Notes: generated by a model not told the origin, from the sequence alone. Counted from the first letter of the stretch, positions 42,559-51,381 are shown. The stretch: 64,000 nt of DNA from Streptomyces violaceoruber (GCF_033406955.1 NZ_CP137734.1:7006001-7070000), one strand, 5' to 3'. Translations and numbers: made by a program.

Positions 42559-43117
42559 GATGGGTCGCCTCTCATTCGAAGGCACGGTGGCGCGAGGGCG
42601 GAGCTGGGCGGACGACGCTGTCGGCTCACAGGGCTGGGAGAGGCAGGGACCGGGTCCGGGAACCGAGAAGTGGGAGAGGCCTGCCGCGCGTCAACTCGAC
42701 GGCAGGATCCTGCGACCGTGGGAGCCGGTCCACTGCCTGTCCGCGGAGTTTATACGACATGTGTTCAGACTGTGTTTCGGCTAGCCGATTCCGGTAACCG
42801 GTACAAGGTTGCATTCGGCCGTCGATATGTGGGAATCCTCCGGATTCCGGACCGGGTGTACGGCGGTGACCTCGGGGAATGTTCACCGAGCGGTCGGCCA
42901 ATTGTCGTCGGCGTTTTTCACGAGTTGTCGGCCCGGGAAACTGCTCGACGTGCCATGCCCGGTGAATGTGCCACCGGTCACACCGGCACAGCGTAGCGGC
43001 TGCCGGGCCGGTGCGGGGACGTTATCGATCGCTTCGGCTGGGCATCATCCAACCTGACCGGCCACCGGCCAGCGGCGGCCGGATCTTCCACTCATCGCTC
43101 CGAGAAGGGACTCTTCC
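42559..43117. other. 559-bp gene-poor region with dyads before the GCS2-like gene
   Basis: Neither strand holds a convincing gene. GC is lower than in the neighbours over 42730-43030. Dyads are CCGGTAACCGG at 42791-42801 and GGAATCC-TCC-GGATTCC at 42832-42848. The segment probably carries the promoter of the ligase gene and possibly that of the divergent gene. Confidence 0.5.
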
Positions 43118-44635
43118 ATGGGGGAGAAGGTCGCGGCAGGTCAGTTCGACCTGTCCGATCGCCAGCGCTACCGCGAGAAGCTCCAGCGGTGCCTGACGGG
43201 CCTGGAGCGACTTCTGGCGGAGAAGCGGTTCGACCGCCCGAAGAACCTGATGGGGCTGGAGATCGAATTGAATCTCGTCGGTGCCGACGGGATGCCGAAA
43301 ATGTTGAATGCGCAAGTCCTCGAGCGCATCGCGAGCCGTGACTTCCAGACGGAGCTCGCCATGTTCAACCTGGAAGTCAACATCGCCCCGCACCGCCTCG
43401 GCGGCCGGGTATTCGATCGCCTCGCCGAGGAGATCCGCACGTCCTTGGCATACGCGGACCGCAAGGCGGGCGAGGTCGACGCCGGAATCGCGATGATCGG
43501 AATTCTGCCGACGCTGGACCGGGACGACCTGGTCTCGTCCAATCTCTCCGCCGTCGACCGCTACGCCCTGCTCAACGAACAGATCGTGGCCGCCCGCGGG
43601 GAGGACTTCACCCTCGACATCGAGGGCGTCGAACGACTGACCTGCACCTCCAAGTCCATCGCGCCCGAGGCGGCCTGCACCTCGGTGCAGCTCCACCTCC
43701 AGGTCACCCCGGACCGCTTCGCCGACGTGTGGAACGCGGCCCAGGCGGTGACCGCCGCCCAGATCGCCCTCGGCGCCAACGCACCCTTCCTCTTCGGGCG
43801 CGAACTGTGGCGCGAGTCGCGGCCCCCGCTGTTCCAGCAGTCCACCGACACCCGCCCGCCCGAACTGCAGGCCCAGGGCGTGCGGCCGCGCACCTGGTTC
43901 GGGGAGCGGTGGGTGACCTCGGCCCACGACCTCTTCGAGGAGAACCGGCGCTACTTCCCGGCGCTGCTGCCGATCTGCGACGACGAGGACCCACTGGACG
44001 TCCTCGACGCGGGCGGCGTGCCCTCCCTGTCCGAGCTGGTCCTGCACAACGGCACCGTCTACCGCTGGAACCGGCCCGTCTACGACATCGCCGACGGCGT
44101 CCCGCACCTGCGTGTCGAGAACCGCGTCCTGCCCGCCGGGCCCACCGTCACCGACGTCATCGCCAACGCGGCCTTCTACTACGGGGTCGTGCGCGCGCTC
44201 GCCGAGGAGCCCCGGCCGGTGTGGACCAGGCTGCCGTTCGAGGCCGCCGCCGCCAACTTCGAGGCCGCGTGCCGCCACGGCATCGACGCGCGCTTCGAAT
44301 GGCCCCGGCGCGGCCGCCTCGGCGGCACCACCGAGGTCGACGCCGCCGTACTCGTCCGTGACGAGCTGCTGCCGCTCGCCGAGGCCGGTCTCGACGCGTG
44401 GGGGGTGGAGCCCGCCGACCGGGACTTCTACCTCGGCGTCATCGAGGAGCGGTGCCGCCGCCGGGTCAACGGCGCGTCCTGGCAGGCCGCCACGTTCCAC
44501 CGGGCGCTGGAGGCGGGAATGTCCCGGGAGGCCGCGCTGGCCGCCACGACCCGCCGCTACGTCGAGCTGATGCGCGAGGGGGACCCGGTGCACCTGTGGC
44601 CGGTGGGCCTTCCGGAACCGGTGCCGCTCGGCTGA
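43118..44635 (+). CDS. Glutamate-cysteine ligase family protein (GCS2-like)
   Basis: A 505-residue protein of the carboxylate-amine/glutamate-cysteine ligase superfamily. Features: LMGLEIELNLVGADG (catalytic Glu-rich strand), EVNIAPHRLGG, TCTSKSIAPEAACTSVQLHLQV, and LRVENRVLPAGPT. The family forms amide bonds with ATP. The product is unknown; in mycothiol-producing Actinobacteria, glutathione is not the usual thiol, so a different substrate is likely. The ATG at 43118 follows GAGAAGGGA. Confidence 0.85.
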   Translation: MGEKVAAGQFDLSDRQRYREKLQRCLTGLERLLAEKRFDRPKNLMGLEIELNLVGADGMPKMLNAQVLERIASRDFQTELAMFNLEVNIAPHRLGGRVFDRLAEEIRTSLAYADRKAGEVDAGIAMIGILPTLDRDDLVSSNLSAVDRYALLNEQIVAARGEDFTLDIEGVERLTCTSKSIAPEAACTSVQLHLQVTPDRFADVWNAAQAVTAAQIALGANAPFLFGRELWRESRPPLFQQSTDTRPPELQAQGVRPRTWFGERWVTSAHDLFEENRRYFPALLPICDDEDPLDVLDAGGVPSLSELVLHNGTVYRWNRPVYDIADGVPHLRVENRVLPAGPTVTDVIANAAFYYGVVRALAEEPRPVWTRLPFEAAAANFEAACRHGIDARFEWPRRGRLGGTTEVDAAVLVRDELLPLAEAGLDAWGVEPADRDFYLGVIEERCRRRVNGASWQAATFHRALEAGMSREAALAATTRRYVELMREGDPVHLWPVGLPEPVPLG

Positions 44636-44716
44636 CCGCCGTCCGACCCGCCCCCGCCGCGCGCCGCCCCATACTGATCGGGCAAGCTGTGACGTCCCAG
44701 CTGGAGGCAGGTGTGC

Positions 44717-45544
44717 ATGGCGGAGGCGGGCCCGGTGGACGATGCGTTCCCTCAGAAGCGACTCGGCGAGCAGTCCTCGACCGAGGAGCGCCCCGCGCGG
44801 CGGATCCTGCGTGACGAGACGCTGCTCGTCCTCGCACTGTCGCTCGGGGCGAGCGGCGTGTCCGCGCTCATCAGCTTCATCGGCTCGGTCACCCGGCCGG
44901 GCGGGCTCAAGGACCAGGCGGCCACGCTCAACGCCTCCGCGGCGCCCGGCCGTCCCTGGCTCGACCTGGCCTGGCAGCTCTTCGGGATCACCACGGCGCT
45001 CGTCCCGGTCGCCCTCGTCGCGCACTTCCTGCTGCGCGAGGGGCGCAGTCTGCGCACCCTCGGCTTCGACCGCACCCGCCCCTGGCCGGACCTGGGCCGC
45101 GGGGCCGCCGTCGCCGCCGTCATCGGCAGCACCGGCATCGCCTTCTACCTCGCCGCGCGCGGCCTCGGCTTCAACCTCACCGTGGTGCCCGAGGCCCTGC
45201 CCGACGTGTGGTGGAAATACCCGGTGCTCATCCTCTCGGCGGTGCAGAACTCCGTCCTGGAGGAGGTCGTCGTCGTCGGCTACCTGCTGCGCCGGCTCGA
45301 CCAGCTCGGCTGGGGCGCGGGTGCGTCACTGGCGGCCAGTTCCGTGCTGCGCGGGTCGTACCACCTCTACCAGGGGATCGGCGGGTTCGTCGGCAACATG
45401 GTGATGGGCGTCGTGTTCGTCCACCTGTACCGCCGCTGGGGCCGCGTGGGCCCGCTGGTCGTGGCGCACTCGCTGCTCGACATCGGGGCCTTCGTCGGCT
45501 ACGGGCTGCTCGCCGGGAAGGTGGACTGGCTGCCGACGGCGTGA
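44717..45544 (+). CDS. CPBP-family membrane protease
   Basis: A 275-residue membrane protein with about seven hydrophobic helices. The CPBP glutamates are in NSVLEEVVVVGYLLRRL, followed by the conserved SSVLRGSYHLYQGIGGF (His motif) and VVAHSLLDIGAFVGY. CPBP proteins are intramembrane metalloprotease-like, related to type II CAAX proteases. The first 40 residues are polar. The ATG at 44717 is 9 nt after GGAGG. The GTG at 44711 is too close. It ends in a stem shared with the convergent phzF-like gene. Confidence 0.9.
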   Translation: MAEAGPVDDAFPQKRLGEQSSTEERPARRILRDETLLVLALSLGASGVSALISFIGSVTRPGGLKDQAATLNASAAPGRPWLDLAWQLFGITTALVPVALVAHFLLREGRSLRTLGFDRTRPWPDLGRGAAVAAVIGSTGIAFYLAARGLGFNLTVVPEALPDVWWKYPVLILSAVQNSVLEEVVVVGYLLRRLDQLGWGAGASLAASSVLRGSYHLYQGIGGFVGNMVMGVVFVHLYRRWGRVGPLVVAHSLLDIGAFVGYGLLAGKVDWLPTA

Positions 45545-45573
45545 CCGCCCGGGGCCGCGCCGCCGCGCGGTCA
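45542..45573. terminator. Bidirectional terminator built from both stop codons
   Basis: Inverted repeat TGACCGC (45542-45548) and GCGGTCA (45567-45573). The left arm starts with the TGA of the CPBP gene and the right arm contains the TGA of the convergent phzF-like gene, so both stops are in the stem. Between the arms is GC-rich DNA that can pair further. Confidence 0.6.
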
Positions 45574-46380
45574 GGCCAGCAGTTCGCCGTCGATCACCGT
45601 CACCGCGTGCCCGCTCAGCAGCGTGCGCCCGCCGCGCAGTTCCGTGCGCACCCGGCCGGAGCGGGACGACGCCTGGAGCCCGATGAGGTCGGGACGCCCG
45701 AGGCGCTCGGACCAGAAGGGGGCCAGGGCGGTGTGCGCGCTGCCGGTGACCGGGTCCTCGTCGATGCCGACGTTGGGGAAGAAGCAGCGGGAGACGTAGT
45801 CGTAACCGCGGGCCGGGTCCTCGGCGCGGGCGGTGGCGATGATGCCGCGCTCGGAGTGGGCGGCCAGCGCCCCGAGGTCCGGCGACAGGCCGCGGACGGT
45901 CTCCTCGTCGGCGACCTCGACCAGCAGGTCCCCGATGTTCGGCCCGGTGTCCAGGACGGTACGGGGCTCGGCACCCAGGGCCGCGGCGATGCCCGGCGGT
46001 GCCTCGACCGGGGTGAGCGGCGCGGTCGGGAAGTCCAGGGTGAACGAGCCGTCCTCGCGGGGCGTCGCCACCAGGACGCCGCTGCGGGTGGCGAACCGCA
46101 CCGGCCCCTCGTGGGCGCCGGTGGTGTGCAGGACGTGGGCGGTGGCGAGCGTGGCGTGGCCGCACATCGCGACCTCGGTGGCCGGAGTGAACCAGCGCAG
46201 TGCCCAGTCCGCCTCGCCGCCCGCGGGCAGGCGGTGGGCGAACGCGGTCTCGGAGTGGTTGACCTCCAGGGCGACCCGCTGGAGCCGGTCGTCGTCCGGG
46301 AAGGCGTCGAGGAGCAGGACCCCGGCGGGGTTGCCGGCGAAGGGCCGGTCGGTGAAGGCGTCGACGATTCGGATGCGCAT
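45571..46380 (-). CDS. PhzF-family epimerase/isomerase
   Basis: A 269-residue protein of the PhzF fold (diaminopimelate-epimerase-like). The catalytic glutamate is E44 in EVNHSETAFA. Other motifs are GNPAGVLLLD, ATEVAMCGHATLATAHVL, DPVTGSAHTALAPFW, and SRSGRVRTE. PhzF itself isomerises DHHA in phenazine synthesis. No other phz genes are here, so this is a stand-alone homologue of unknown substrate. Confidence 0.9.
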   Translation of the reverse strand: MRIRIVDAFTDRPFAGNPAGVLLLDAFPDDDRLQRVALEVNHSETAFAHRLPAGGEADWALRWFTPATEVAMCGHATLATAHVLHTTGAHEGPVRFATRSGVLVATPREDGSFTLDFPTAPLTPVEAPPGIAAALGAEPRTVLDTGPNIGDLLVEVADEETVRGLSPDLGALAAHSERGIIATARAEDPARGYDYVSRCFFPNVGIDEDPVTGSAHTALAPFWSERLGRPDLIGLQASSRSGRVRTELRGGRTLLSGHAVTVIDGELLA

Positions 46381-46517
46381 GGCTCGACGCTAGAGCCGGG
46401 ACCGGGTCGCGGGCCAAGGCCAATCCCGGAGTGCCGGCCCCCTTTTCGTGGGTGCGCCCTTCGTGATTCCGACGGACCTTCGCGGGCTTCGACGGCTTCC
46501 GCGGCGCGCGCGTGCGG

Positions 46518-47153
46518 TCAGCGCCGGATCAGGCCGAGGGAGCCCGCGGTGGCGACGGCGGCGGTGCGCGAGTCGACGTCGAGCTTGGCGTAGACGCGCG
46601 CCAGATGGGACTTCACGGTGCCCTCGGTGAGGTGCAGCCGTCGGCCGATGGCCTGGTTGGACAGGCCGTCGGCCACCAGCGCCAGAACCTCGGTCTCGCG
46701 TCGGGTCAGGGTGGTGCCGGGGGTGCGCAGCCGGTGCATGAGCCGGTCGGCGACGGCGGGAGCCAGCGCGGTGCGTCCGGCGGCGGCGGTGCGCACGGCG
46801 TCGGCCAGGTCCTCGGGTGGTGCGTCCTTGAGGAGGTAGCCGGTGGCTCCGGCTTCGATGGCGGGCAGGGTGTCGGCGTCGGAGTCGTACGTGGTGACGA
46901 TCAGCACCCGCGGGGCCCCGGGGCGGGCGGCGATCGCGGCGGTGGCCTCGGCGCCATTCATCCCCTTGCCGAACTGCAGGTCCATCAGCACGACGTCGAC
47001 GTCCCCCCGTGCGGCGCGCGTGACGGCCTCCTCGGCGGTGGCAGCCTCGGCCACCACCACCATGCCGGGTTCGGTCTCCAGTACGGCGCGCAGCCCGGCC
47101 CTGACCACGGGGTGGTCGTCGGCGAGGAGCAGGCGGACGGGGCTGTCGGTCAC
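46518..47153 (-). CDS. NarL/LuxR-type response regulator
   Basis: A 211-residue response regulator. The receiver domain has D12/D13 and the phospho-acceptor D58 (VVLMDLQ); a later K in LLKDAPPEDLADAV. The LuxR helix-turn-helix is at about 148-205 (LTRRETEVLALVADGLSNQA, TVKSHLARVYAKLDV). The GTG start overlaps the kinase stop (GTGA), so the two are translationally coupled. The likely target is the divergent ABC exporter. Confidence 0.95.
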   Translation of the reverse strand: MTDSPVRLLLADDHPVVRAGLRAVLETEPGMVVVAEAATAEEAVTRAARGDVDVVLMDLQFGKGMNGAEATAAIAARPGAPRVLIVTTYDSDADTLPAIEAGATGYLLKDAPPEDLADAVRTAAAGRTALAPAVADRLMHRLRTPGTTLTRRETEVLALVADGLSNQAIGRRLHLTEGTVKSHLARVYAKLDVDSRTAAVATAGSLGLIRR

Positions 47154-48364
47154 GGGTGGGCCTCGGGCTCGGTGGGCGGGACGAGGGGCAGCCGGGCGGC
47201 CAGGGCGGTGCCGTGGCCGGGCGCGGACTCGATGGACAGGGTGCCGCCCAGGGCGTCCAGGCGGGCGCGCATGGCGGCCAGTCCGAAGCCGCCCGCCTCG
47301 GGGTCGGGCGGGGGCAGCGCGTCGGGGTCGAAGCCGGTGCCGTCGTCGACGACGTCCAGGGCGACGTGGTCGCCGAGGTGGCTCAGGGTGATCTCGGCGG
47401 TGCCCGCGTGGGCGTGGCGGACCGTGTTGGCCAGGGCCGACTGGGCGACGCGCAGGAGGGCGACCTCGTGCGCCGTCGGCAGCGGGACCGGAGTACCGGC
47501 GAGGTGGAAACGGGCGGTGATCCGGTGCCGGACGCGGGCCGTGGCGCACAGGCGCTCCAGGGCGTCGGCCAGCGTGGTGCCCTCCAGGGCGGGCGGGGTG
47601 AGGGCGGCGACGAAGCGGCGGGCCTCGGCGAGACTGTCCACGGCGGCCCGCCGGGCCGCGACGACGTGGCCGGCGGCGGTACCGGGCCGCTCGGGCAGCG
47701 CGCGTTCGGCGGCGCGCAGCAGCAACTGGATGCTGGACAGGCCCTGGGCGAGCGTGTCGTGGATCTCGCGGGCCAGCCGCTCGCGTTCGGCGAGCACGCC
47801 GGCGGTGTGCTGGGCCCGGGCGAGGTCGGCGCGGGTGGCGGTCAGCGCCTCGATCAGCCGTCGGCGGCGCTCGCTCTCGCGGTAAAGGGCCTGATAGCCC
47901 CACACCACCGCGACGGCGACGGCGGCGCCCAGCGTCGGCCCGATCACCATCGCCGGACCGAAGGAGCCGGTGTGGGCGGCGAACCCGGCGACGGCCGCCA
48001 CGGCGGTGGCGGTCACGGCGGCCAGGCCGGCGCGGCGCGACAGCAGGTGGAGCTGGAGGAAGTACAGCGGGAAGGCGACCCAGACCGCTTCGGGCGACAG
48101 CGCCAGCAGCGCCAGCCAGACGGCGCCCACCGCCGTCAGCCACCAGGCGGCGACCCGCCGGACGAGGCGCACCCGGGGCAGGAGCGGCCCGGCCGCGTAC
48201 ACCAGGCCGCAGGCCACCGCGACGGCGACGATCGTTGCGGTGGGGGTCCGGCCGTCCGTCACGGCCCGGGCGGCGACCAGGACGAGCAGCCCGACGACCA
48301 GCAGGTGCAGGCACCAGGCCAGGGCCCGGGAGGTCGGGGTCGGGGCGGGGGCGGAAACGTTCAC
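47150..48364 (-). CDS. NarL-type sensor histidine kinase
   Basis: A 404-residue kinase. Residues 14-157 hold about five or six hydrophobic helices with short loops. The HisKA_3 box has H202 in ERERLAREIHDTLAQGLSSI. The HATPase has LDVVDDGTGFDPDAL and GGFGLAAMRARLDALGGTLS. No large extracytoplasmic domain, so the signal is likely sensed in the membrane. The GTG at 48364 follows TAGCCT by a few nt, suggesting a near-leaderless transcript. It is divergent from the ABC permease gene. Confidence 0.93.
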   Translation of the reverse strand: MNVSAPAPTPTSRALAWCLHLLVVGLLVLVAARAVTDGRTPTATIVAVAVACGLVYAAGPLLPRVRLVRRVAAWWLTAVGAVWLALLALSPEAVWVAFPLYFLQLHLLSRRAGLAAVTATAVAAVAGFAAHTGSFGPAMVIGPTLGAAVAVAVVWGYQALYRESERRRRLIEALTATRADLARAQHTAGVLAERERLAREIHDTLAQGLSSIQLLLRAAERALPERPGTAAGHVVAARRAAVDSLAEARRFVAALTPPALEGTTLADALERLCATARVRHRITARFHLAGTPVPLPTAHEVALLRVAQSALANTVRHAHAGTAEITLSHLGDHVALDVVDDGTGFDPDALPPPDPEAGGFGLAAMRARLDALGGTLSIESAPGHGTALAARLPLVPPTEPEAHP

Positions 48365-48537
48365 AGTGCTCCCAGGCTACGAAAGGCCGACGCCCGGGAG
48401 CCTCCATCGAAAGTTACAACCCGGCTGCCGCCTTCCGGCCCGGGAAGTGACCTCCTGCGCCGGACGCGCCTGCGGGGGGCCGGCGGCGACGGTGGGAGCC
48501 GTACCGCTGCCACCGTCGGAAAGGACAGGCCGAGGCC

Positions 48538-49680
48538 GTGTTCGTCGCCTGGAGAGACCTCAAGTTCGCCAAGGGGCGCTTCGCCCTGATGGGGACCGTC
48601 ATCGTGCTGATCACCCTGTTGGTCGGGCTGCTGTCCGGGCTCACGGCCGGACTGGGACGGCAGAACACCTCCGCCATCACGGACCTGCCCGCCGACCGGA
48701 TCGCCTTCCGGGCTCCCGGCGGGGGAGGGGACCTGTCGTACGCCGACTCCACGGTCACCGAGCGGCAGTGGCGGCAGTGGTCCGACGCCCCCGGCGTCGA
48801 GGCCGCCGAACCGCTCGGCATCACCACCACCAAGGCCACCGCGGGGGACCGGAGCGCCGGGGTCTCCGCCTTCGGCGTGCGGCCCGGCTCCCGCCTCGCC
48901 CCCGCCGAAGGGATCGACGACGGCGCGGCGGTGCTGTCCACCACGGCCGCCGACGACCTCGGGGTGCGGCGCGGCGACTCCTTCGCCCTGGCCGGGCAGC
49001 GGCTGCGGGTGGCCGAGGTGCGCGGCGACGCCTTCTTCAGCCACACCCCGGTCGTCTGGACCACCCTGAACGTGTGGCGGAAGGCCGCGCCTCCCACCGG
49101 CGGCGACGACGGCGGCGCCACCGGTGGCCGGGGCGGCGACGGACCCACCGGCGGCCGGAGCGGCGACGGCCCCACCGCCACCGTCATCGCGCTGCGCACC
49201 ACCTCGGCGGCCGACGTGGCGGCCGTGGACGAGAAGGCCGGTACCACCACCGTCGCCACCGCCGACTCCCTCTCCGCGATCGGCTCCTACACCTCCGAGA
49301 ACGGCTCCCTGCAGCTGATGCGCGGCTTCCTGTTCGCCATCTCCGCGCTCGTCGTCGGCGCCTTCTTCACCGTGTGGACCATCCAGCGCAGCGGCGACGT
49401 CGCCGTCCTCAAGGCGCTCGGAGCCTCCACCGCCGGTCTCCTCAGGGACGCCCTTGGACAGGCCGTCGTCCTGCTGGTCGGCGGCACCCTGCTCGGCACC
49501 GGTGCCGCCGCCGCCCTGGGGGCCCTCGCCGCGGGCTCGTCCGTGCCGTTCCTCCTCACTCCCGCGACCGTGCTCCTCCCGGCCGCCGTGATGGTCCTCC
49601 TCGGCGCGCTCGGAGCCGCCCTGTCCATCCGCCGGATCACCTCCGTCGACCCGCTGACCGCCCTGGGGAGTGCCCGATGA
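48538..49680 (+). CDS. ABC transporter permease, FtsX/MacB type
   Basis: A 380-residue permease. TM1 at about residues 18-37 (GTVIVLITLLVGLLSGLTAG), a large extracytoplasmic domain to residue 260 with a Gly/Asp-rich loop (GGDDGGATGGRGGDGPTGGR), then three TM helices (LFAISALVVGAFFTVWTIQ; VVLLVGGTLLGTGAAAALGA; ATVLLPAAVMVLLGALGAA). FtsX-type permeases work as dimers with a cytosolic ATPase. Its stop overlaps the ATPase start by 4 nt. Confidence 0.9.
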   Translation: MFVAWRDLKFAKGRFALMGTVIVLITLLVGLLSGLTAGLGRQNTSAITDLPADRIAFRAPGGGGDLSYADSTVTERQWRQWSDAPGVEAAEPLGITTTKATAGDRSAGVSAFGVRPGSRLAPAEGIDDGAAVLSTTAADDLGVRRGDSFALAGQRLRVAEVRGDAFFSHTPVVWTTLNVWRKAAPPTGGDDGGATGGRGGDGPTGGRSGDGPTATVIALRTTSAADVAAVDEKAGTTTVATADSLSAIGSYTSENGSLQLMRGFLFAISALVVGAFFTVWTIQRSGDVAVLKALGASTAGLLRDALGQAVVLLVGGTLLGTGAAAALGALAAGSSVPFLLTPATVLLPAAVMVLLGALGAALSIRRITSVDPLTALGSAR

Positions 49681-50432
49681 GCCTGCACCTGACCGACGTC
49701 ACCCTCACCTACCCCGACGGCGGGGAGCGCCTGACCGCGCTCGACCGGGTCAGCCTGGAGGTCCCCAGGGGGAGCCTGACCGCCGTGGTCGGACCCTCCG
49801 GCTCCGGCAAGTCCAGTCTGCTGGCCGTCGCCGCCACGCTCATCACGCCCGACGCCGGAACCGTCACCGTCGACGGCACCCCCACCACTGGCCTGAGCCG
49901 CGGCGAGCTGGCCGCTCTGCGCCGCCACCGGATCGGCATCGTCTTCCAGCAGCCCAACCTGCTGCCTTCCCTCACCGCCGTCGAACAACTGCAGGTGATG
50001 GCCCGGATCGACGGCCGCAGGCCGCGCGCCGCCCGGGGCCGGGCGATGGAGCTCCTGGACGCGGTCGGGCTGGCCGGGCAGGCCGGCCGCCGCCCCCACC
50101 AGCTCTCCGGCGGCCAGCGTCAGCGCGTCGCCCTCGCCCGGGCCCTGATGAACGACCCCACCGTCCTCCTGGTCGACGAACCCACGAGCGCCCTCGACCA
50201 CGAGCGCGGCGCCGCCGTCATCGCACTGATCACCCGCCTCACCCACGAGCGGGCGGGCGCCACCCTGCTGGTCACCCACGACCGCACCCACCTCACCGCC
50301 GCAGACCGGATCGCCGAGGTCCGCGACGGCCGCCTCCGTCCGTCGGCAGGGGCTTGCACCACGATACGTTCCGATATATCGTTGAGGCATCGCGACAGAT
50401 CAACGACTGAATGGAGTGATGGCGATGCGTAA
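49677..50432 (+). CDS. ABC transporter ATP-binding protein
   Basis: A 251-residue MacB/LolD-type ATPase. Walker A is GPSGSGKSS (39-47), Q-loop VFQQPNLL, signature LSGGQ (143-147), and Walker B LLVDEPT (164-170), with the His switch in VTHDR. It partners the FtsX-type permease. The last 30 residues (after VRDGRLRPSAG) are not family-like and overlap the promoter and operator of the padR gene, which starts at 50425, 8 bp before this stop. Confidence 0.92.
   Translation: MSLHLTDVTLTYPDGGERLTALDRVSLEVPRGSLTAVVGPSGSGKSSLLAVAATLITPDAGTVTVDGTPTTGLSRGELAALRRHRIGIVFQQPNLLPSLTAVEQLQVMARIDGRRPRAARGRAMELLDAVGLAGQAGRRPHQLSGGQRQRVALARALMNDPTVLLVDEPTSALDHERGAAVIALITRLTHERAGATLLVTHDRTHLTAADRIAEVRDGRLRPSAGACTTIRSDISLRHRDRSTTEWSDGDA
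50354..50382 (+). promoter_or_regulatory. padR promoter with operator dyad
   Basis: TTGCAC at 50354-50359, 17-bp spacer, TATCGT at 50377-50382. The -10 is the right arm of ACGATA-N10-TATCGT (50361-50382), and the core CGATATATCG (50372-50381) is a perfect palindrome. AT-rich dyads like this are typical PadR operators. Autoregulation is the natural inference. Confidence 0.7.
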
Positions 50433-51078
50433 CCACGGATACGAGCGTGGACACGGTGGACACGGCCCCGGCCACGGAGAGGGCGGGCCCTTCGGCCGCG
50501 GCGGCTTCGACGGTCGGCGGGCGGCGTTCGGCCCCTTCGGCCCGGGTGGTCCCGGCGGCGGCCCCGGCGGGCCCTTCGGGCCCGGCTTCGGCCACGGGGG
50601 TCCCTGGGGCGGCCGAGGGCGCGGCGGGCCCAGGGGAAGGGCGCGGCGGGGCGACGTACGCGCCTCGATCCTGGCCCTCCTGAAGGACCGGCCGATGCAC
50701 GGCTACGAGATGATCCAGGAGATCGCCGAGCGCAGCGGCGGGGCGTGGAAGCCCAGCCCCGGTTCGGTGTACCCCACCCTCCAGCTGCTGGAGGACGAGG
50801 GGCTGATCGCCAGTGAGAGCGAGGGCGGCAAGAAGCTCTTCGCGCTCACCGAGGCGGGCCGCACCGCGGCCGAGGAAGGCCCGGAGGCGCCCTGGGAGGA
50901 GGCCTCGCGAGGCGTCGACTGGGAGGCCCTCAACGACATCCGCCAGGCCGGTTTCGGGCTGATGGAGGCCTTCGGCCAGGTCTGGAAGACCGGCAGCAAG
51001 GAGCAGCGGGAGAAGGCGCTCGCCGTCATCGGCGACGCCCGCAAGAAGCTGTACCTGATCCTCGCCGACGAGGACTGA
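50425..51078 (+). CDS. PadR-family regulator with Gly/His-rich N-terminus
   Basis: A 217-residue protein. Start ATG 50425 has GGAG 8 nt upstream. The first 70 residues are very Gly/His/Phe/Arg-rich (GYERGHGGHGPGHGEGG; FGPGFGHGGPWGGRGRGG) and disordered. The PadR winged helix spans about 75-150 (DVRASILALLKDRPMHGYEM, KPSPGSVYPTLQLLEDEGLI). The C-terminal helical dimer region follows. PadR proteins usually repress a neighbouring transporter operon. The ABC genes upstream are the likely target in addition to itself. Confidence 0.9.
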   Translation: MRNHGYERGHGGHGPGHGEGGPFGRGGFDGRRAAFGPFGPGGPGGGPGGPFGPGFGHGGPWGGRGRGGPRGRARRGDVRASILALLKDRPMHGYEMIQEIAERSGGAWKPSPGSVYPTLQLLEDEGLIASESEGGKKLFALTEAGRTAAEEGPEAPWEEASRGVDWEALNDIRQAGFGLMEAFGQVWKTGSKEQREKALAVIGDARKKLYLILADED

Positions 51079-51104
51079 CACGGGCGAGTGCCGGTGCGGA
51101 CGAA

Positions 51105-51135
51105 GGTGCCCCGCGGAGCGGATCCGCGGGGCACC
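51105..51135 (+). terminator. Terminator after padR
   Basis: A perfect 13-bp stem GGTGCCCCGCGGA/TCCGCGGGGCACC (51105-51117 and 51123-51135) with a 5-nt loop and no U-tract. It lies 26 nt after the padR stop. Confidence 0.8.
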
Positions 51136-51192
51136 TTCGCGTACGGGGACGTTCGCGGCCTGCGGGGCGTCCCCGGGGTGTTCCCAGGGTGT

Positions 51193-51381
51193 TCAGTCGA
51201 CCCGTCGTATCACCGCCGCGTCGAAGACGTCCCACGCGCGCGGGAAGGCGCTCTCGTCGTGGCAGTGCCACGCCTCCCAGAACAGGTCGGCGAGCAGCGC
51301 CTCCGCGGGGGCGTCCACCCGGTACACGTACTGCCTGCCGTCGACGGCGGGCAGCGCCACCAGCCAGCACCTGCTCCTCAT
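51193..51381 (-). CDS. Small conserved protein of unknown function
   Basis: A 62-residue protein starting MRSRCWLVALPAVDGRQYVY and ending VFDAAVIRRVD. It has aromatic-rich core LLADLFWEAWHCHDESAFPR. The ATG at 51381 is preceded by CAGGGGC. I do not recognise a named family, but codon position bias is strong and the frame is closed by its own start and stop, so a real gene is likely. Confidence 0.6.
   Translation of the reverse strand: MRSRCWLVALPAVDGRQYVYRVDAPAEALLADLFWEAWHCHDESAFPRAWDVFDAAVIRRVD

Noticed and set aside
42832..42860. A SigR (thiol-stress) promoter before the glutamate-cysteine ligase family gene
   Set aside because: GGAAT is present but no GTT occurs at the 18-19 bp spacing. 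The GGAAT belongs to a dyad.
42626..42901. A possible small gene on the minus strand in the 559-bp gap
   Set aside because: Codon position bias is not of Streptomyces type and no ribosome-binding site or homologue is recognisable.
45571..46380. A phenazine cluster suggested by the PhzF-family gene
   Set aside because: No phzA-E or related genes are nearby. PhzF homologues are widespread without phenazines.
46518..48407. A 629-codon frame that would fuse the response regulator to a long N-terminal part
   Set aside because: The N-terminal part is the kinase gene read in another frame. The regulator starts at GTG 47153, which overlaps the kinase stop.
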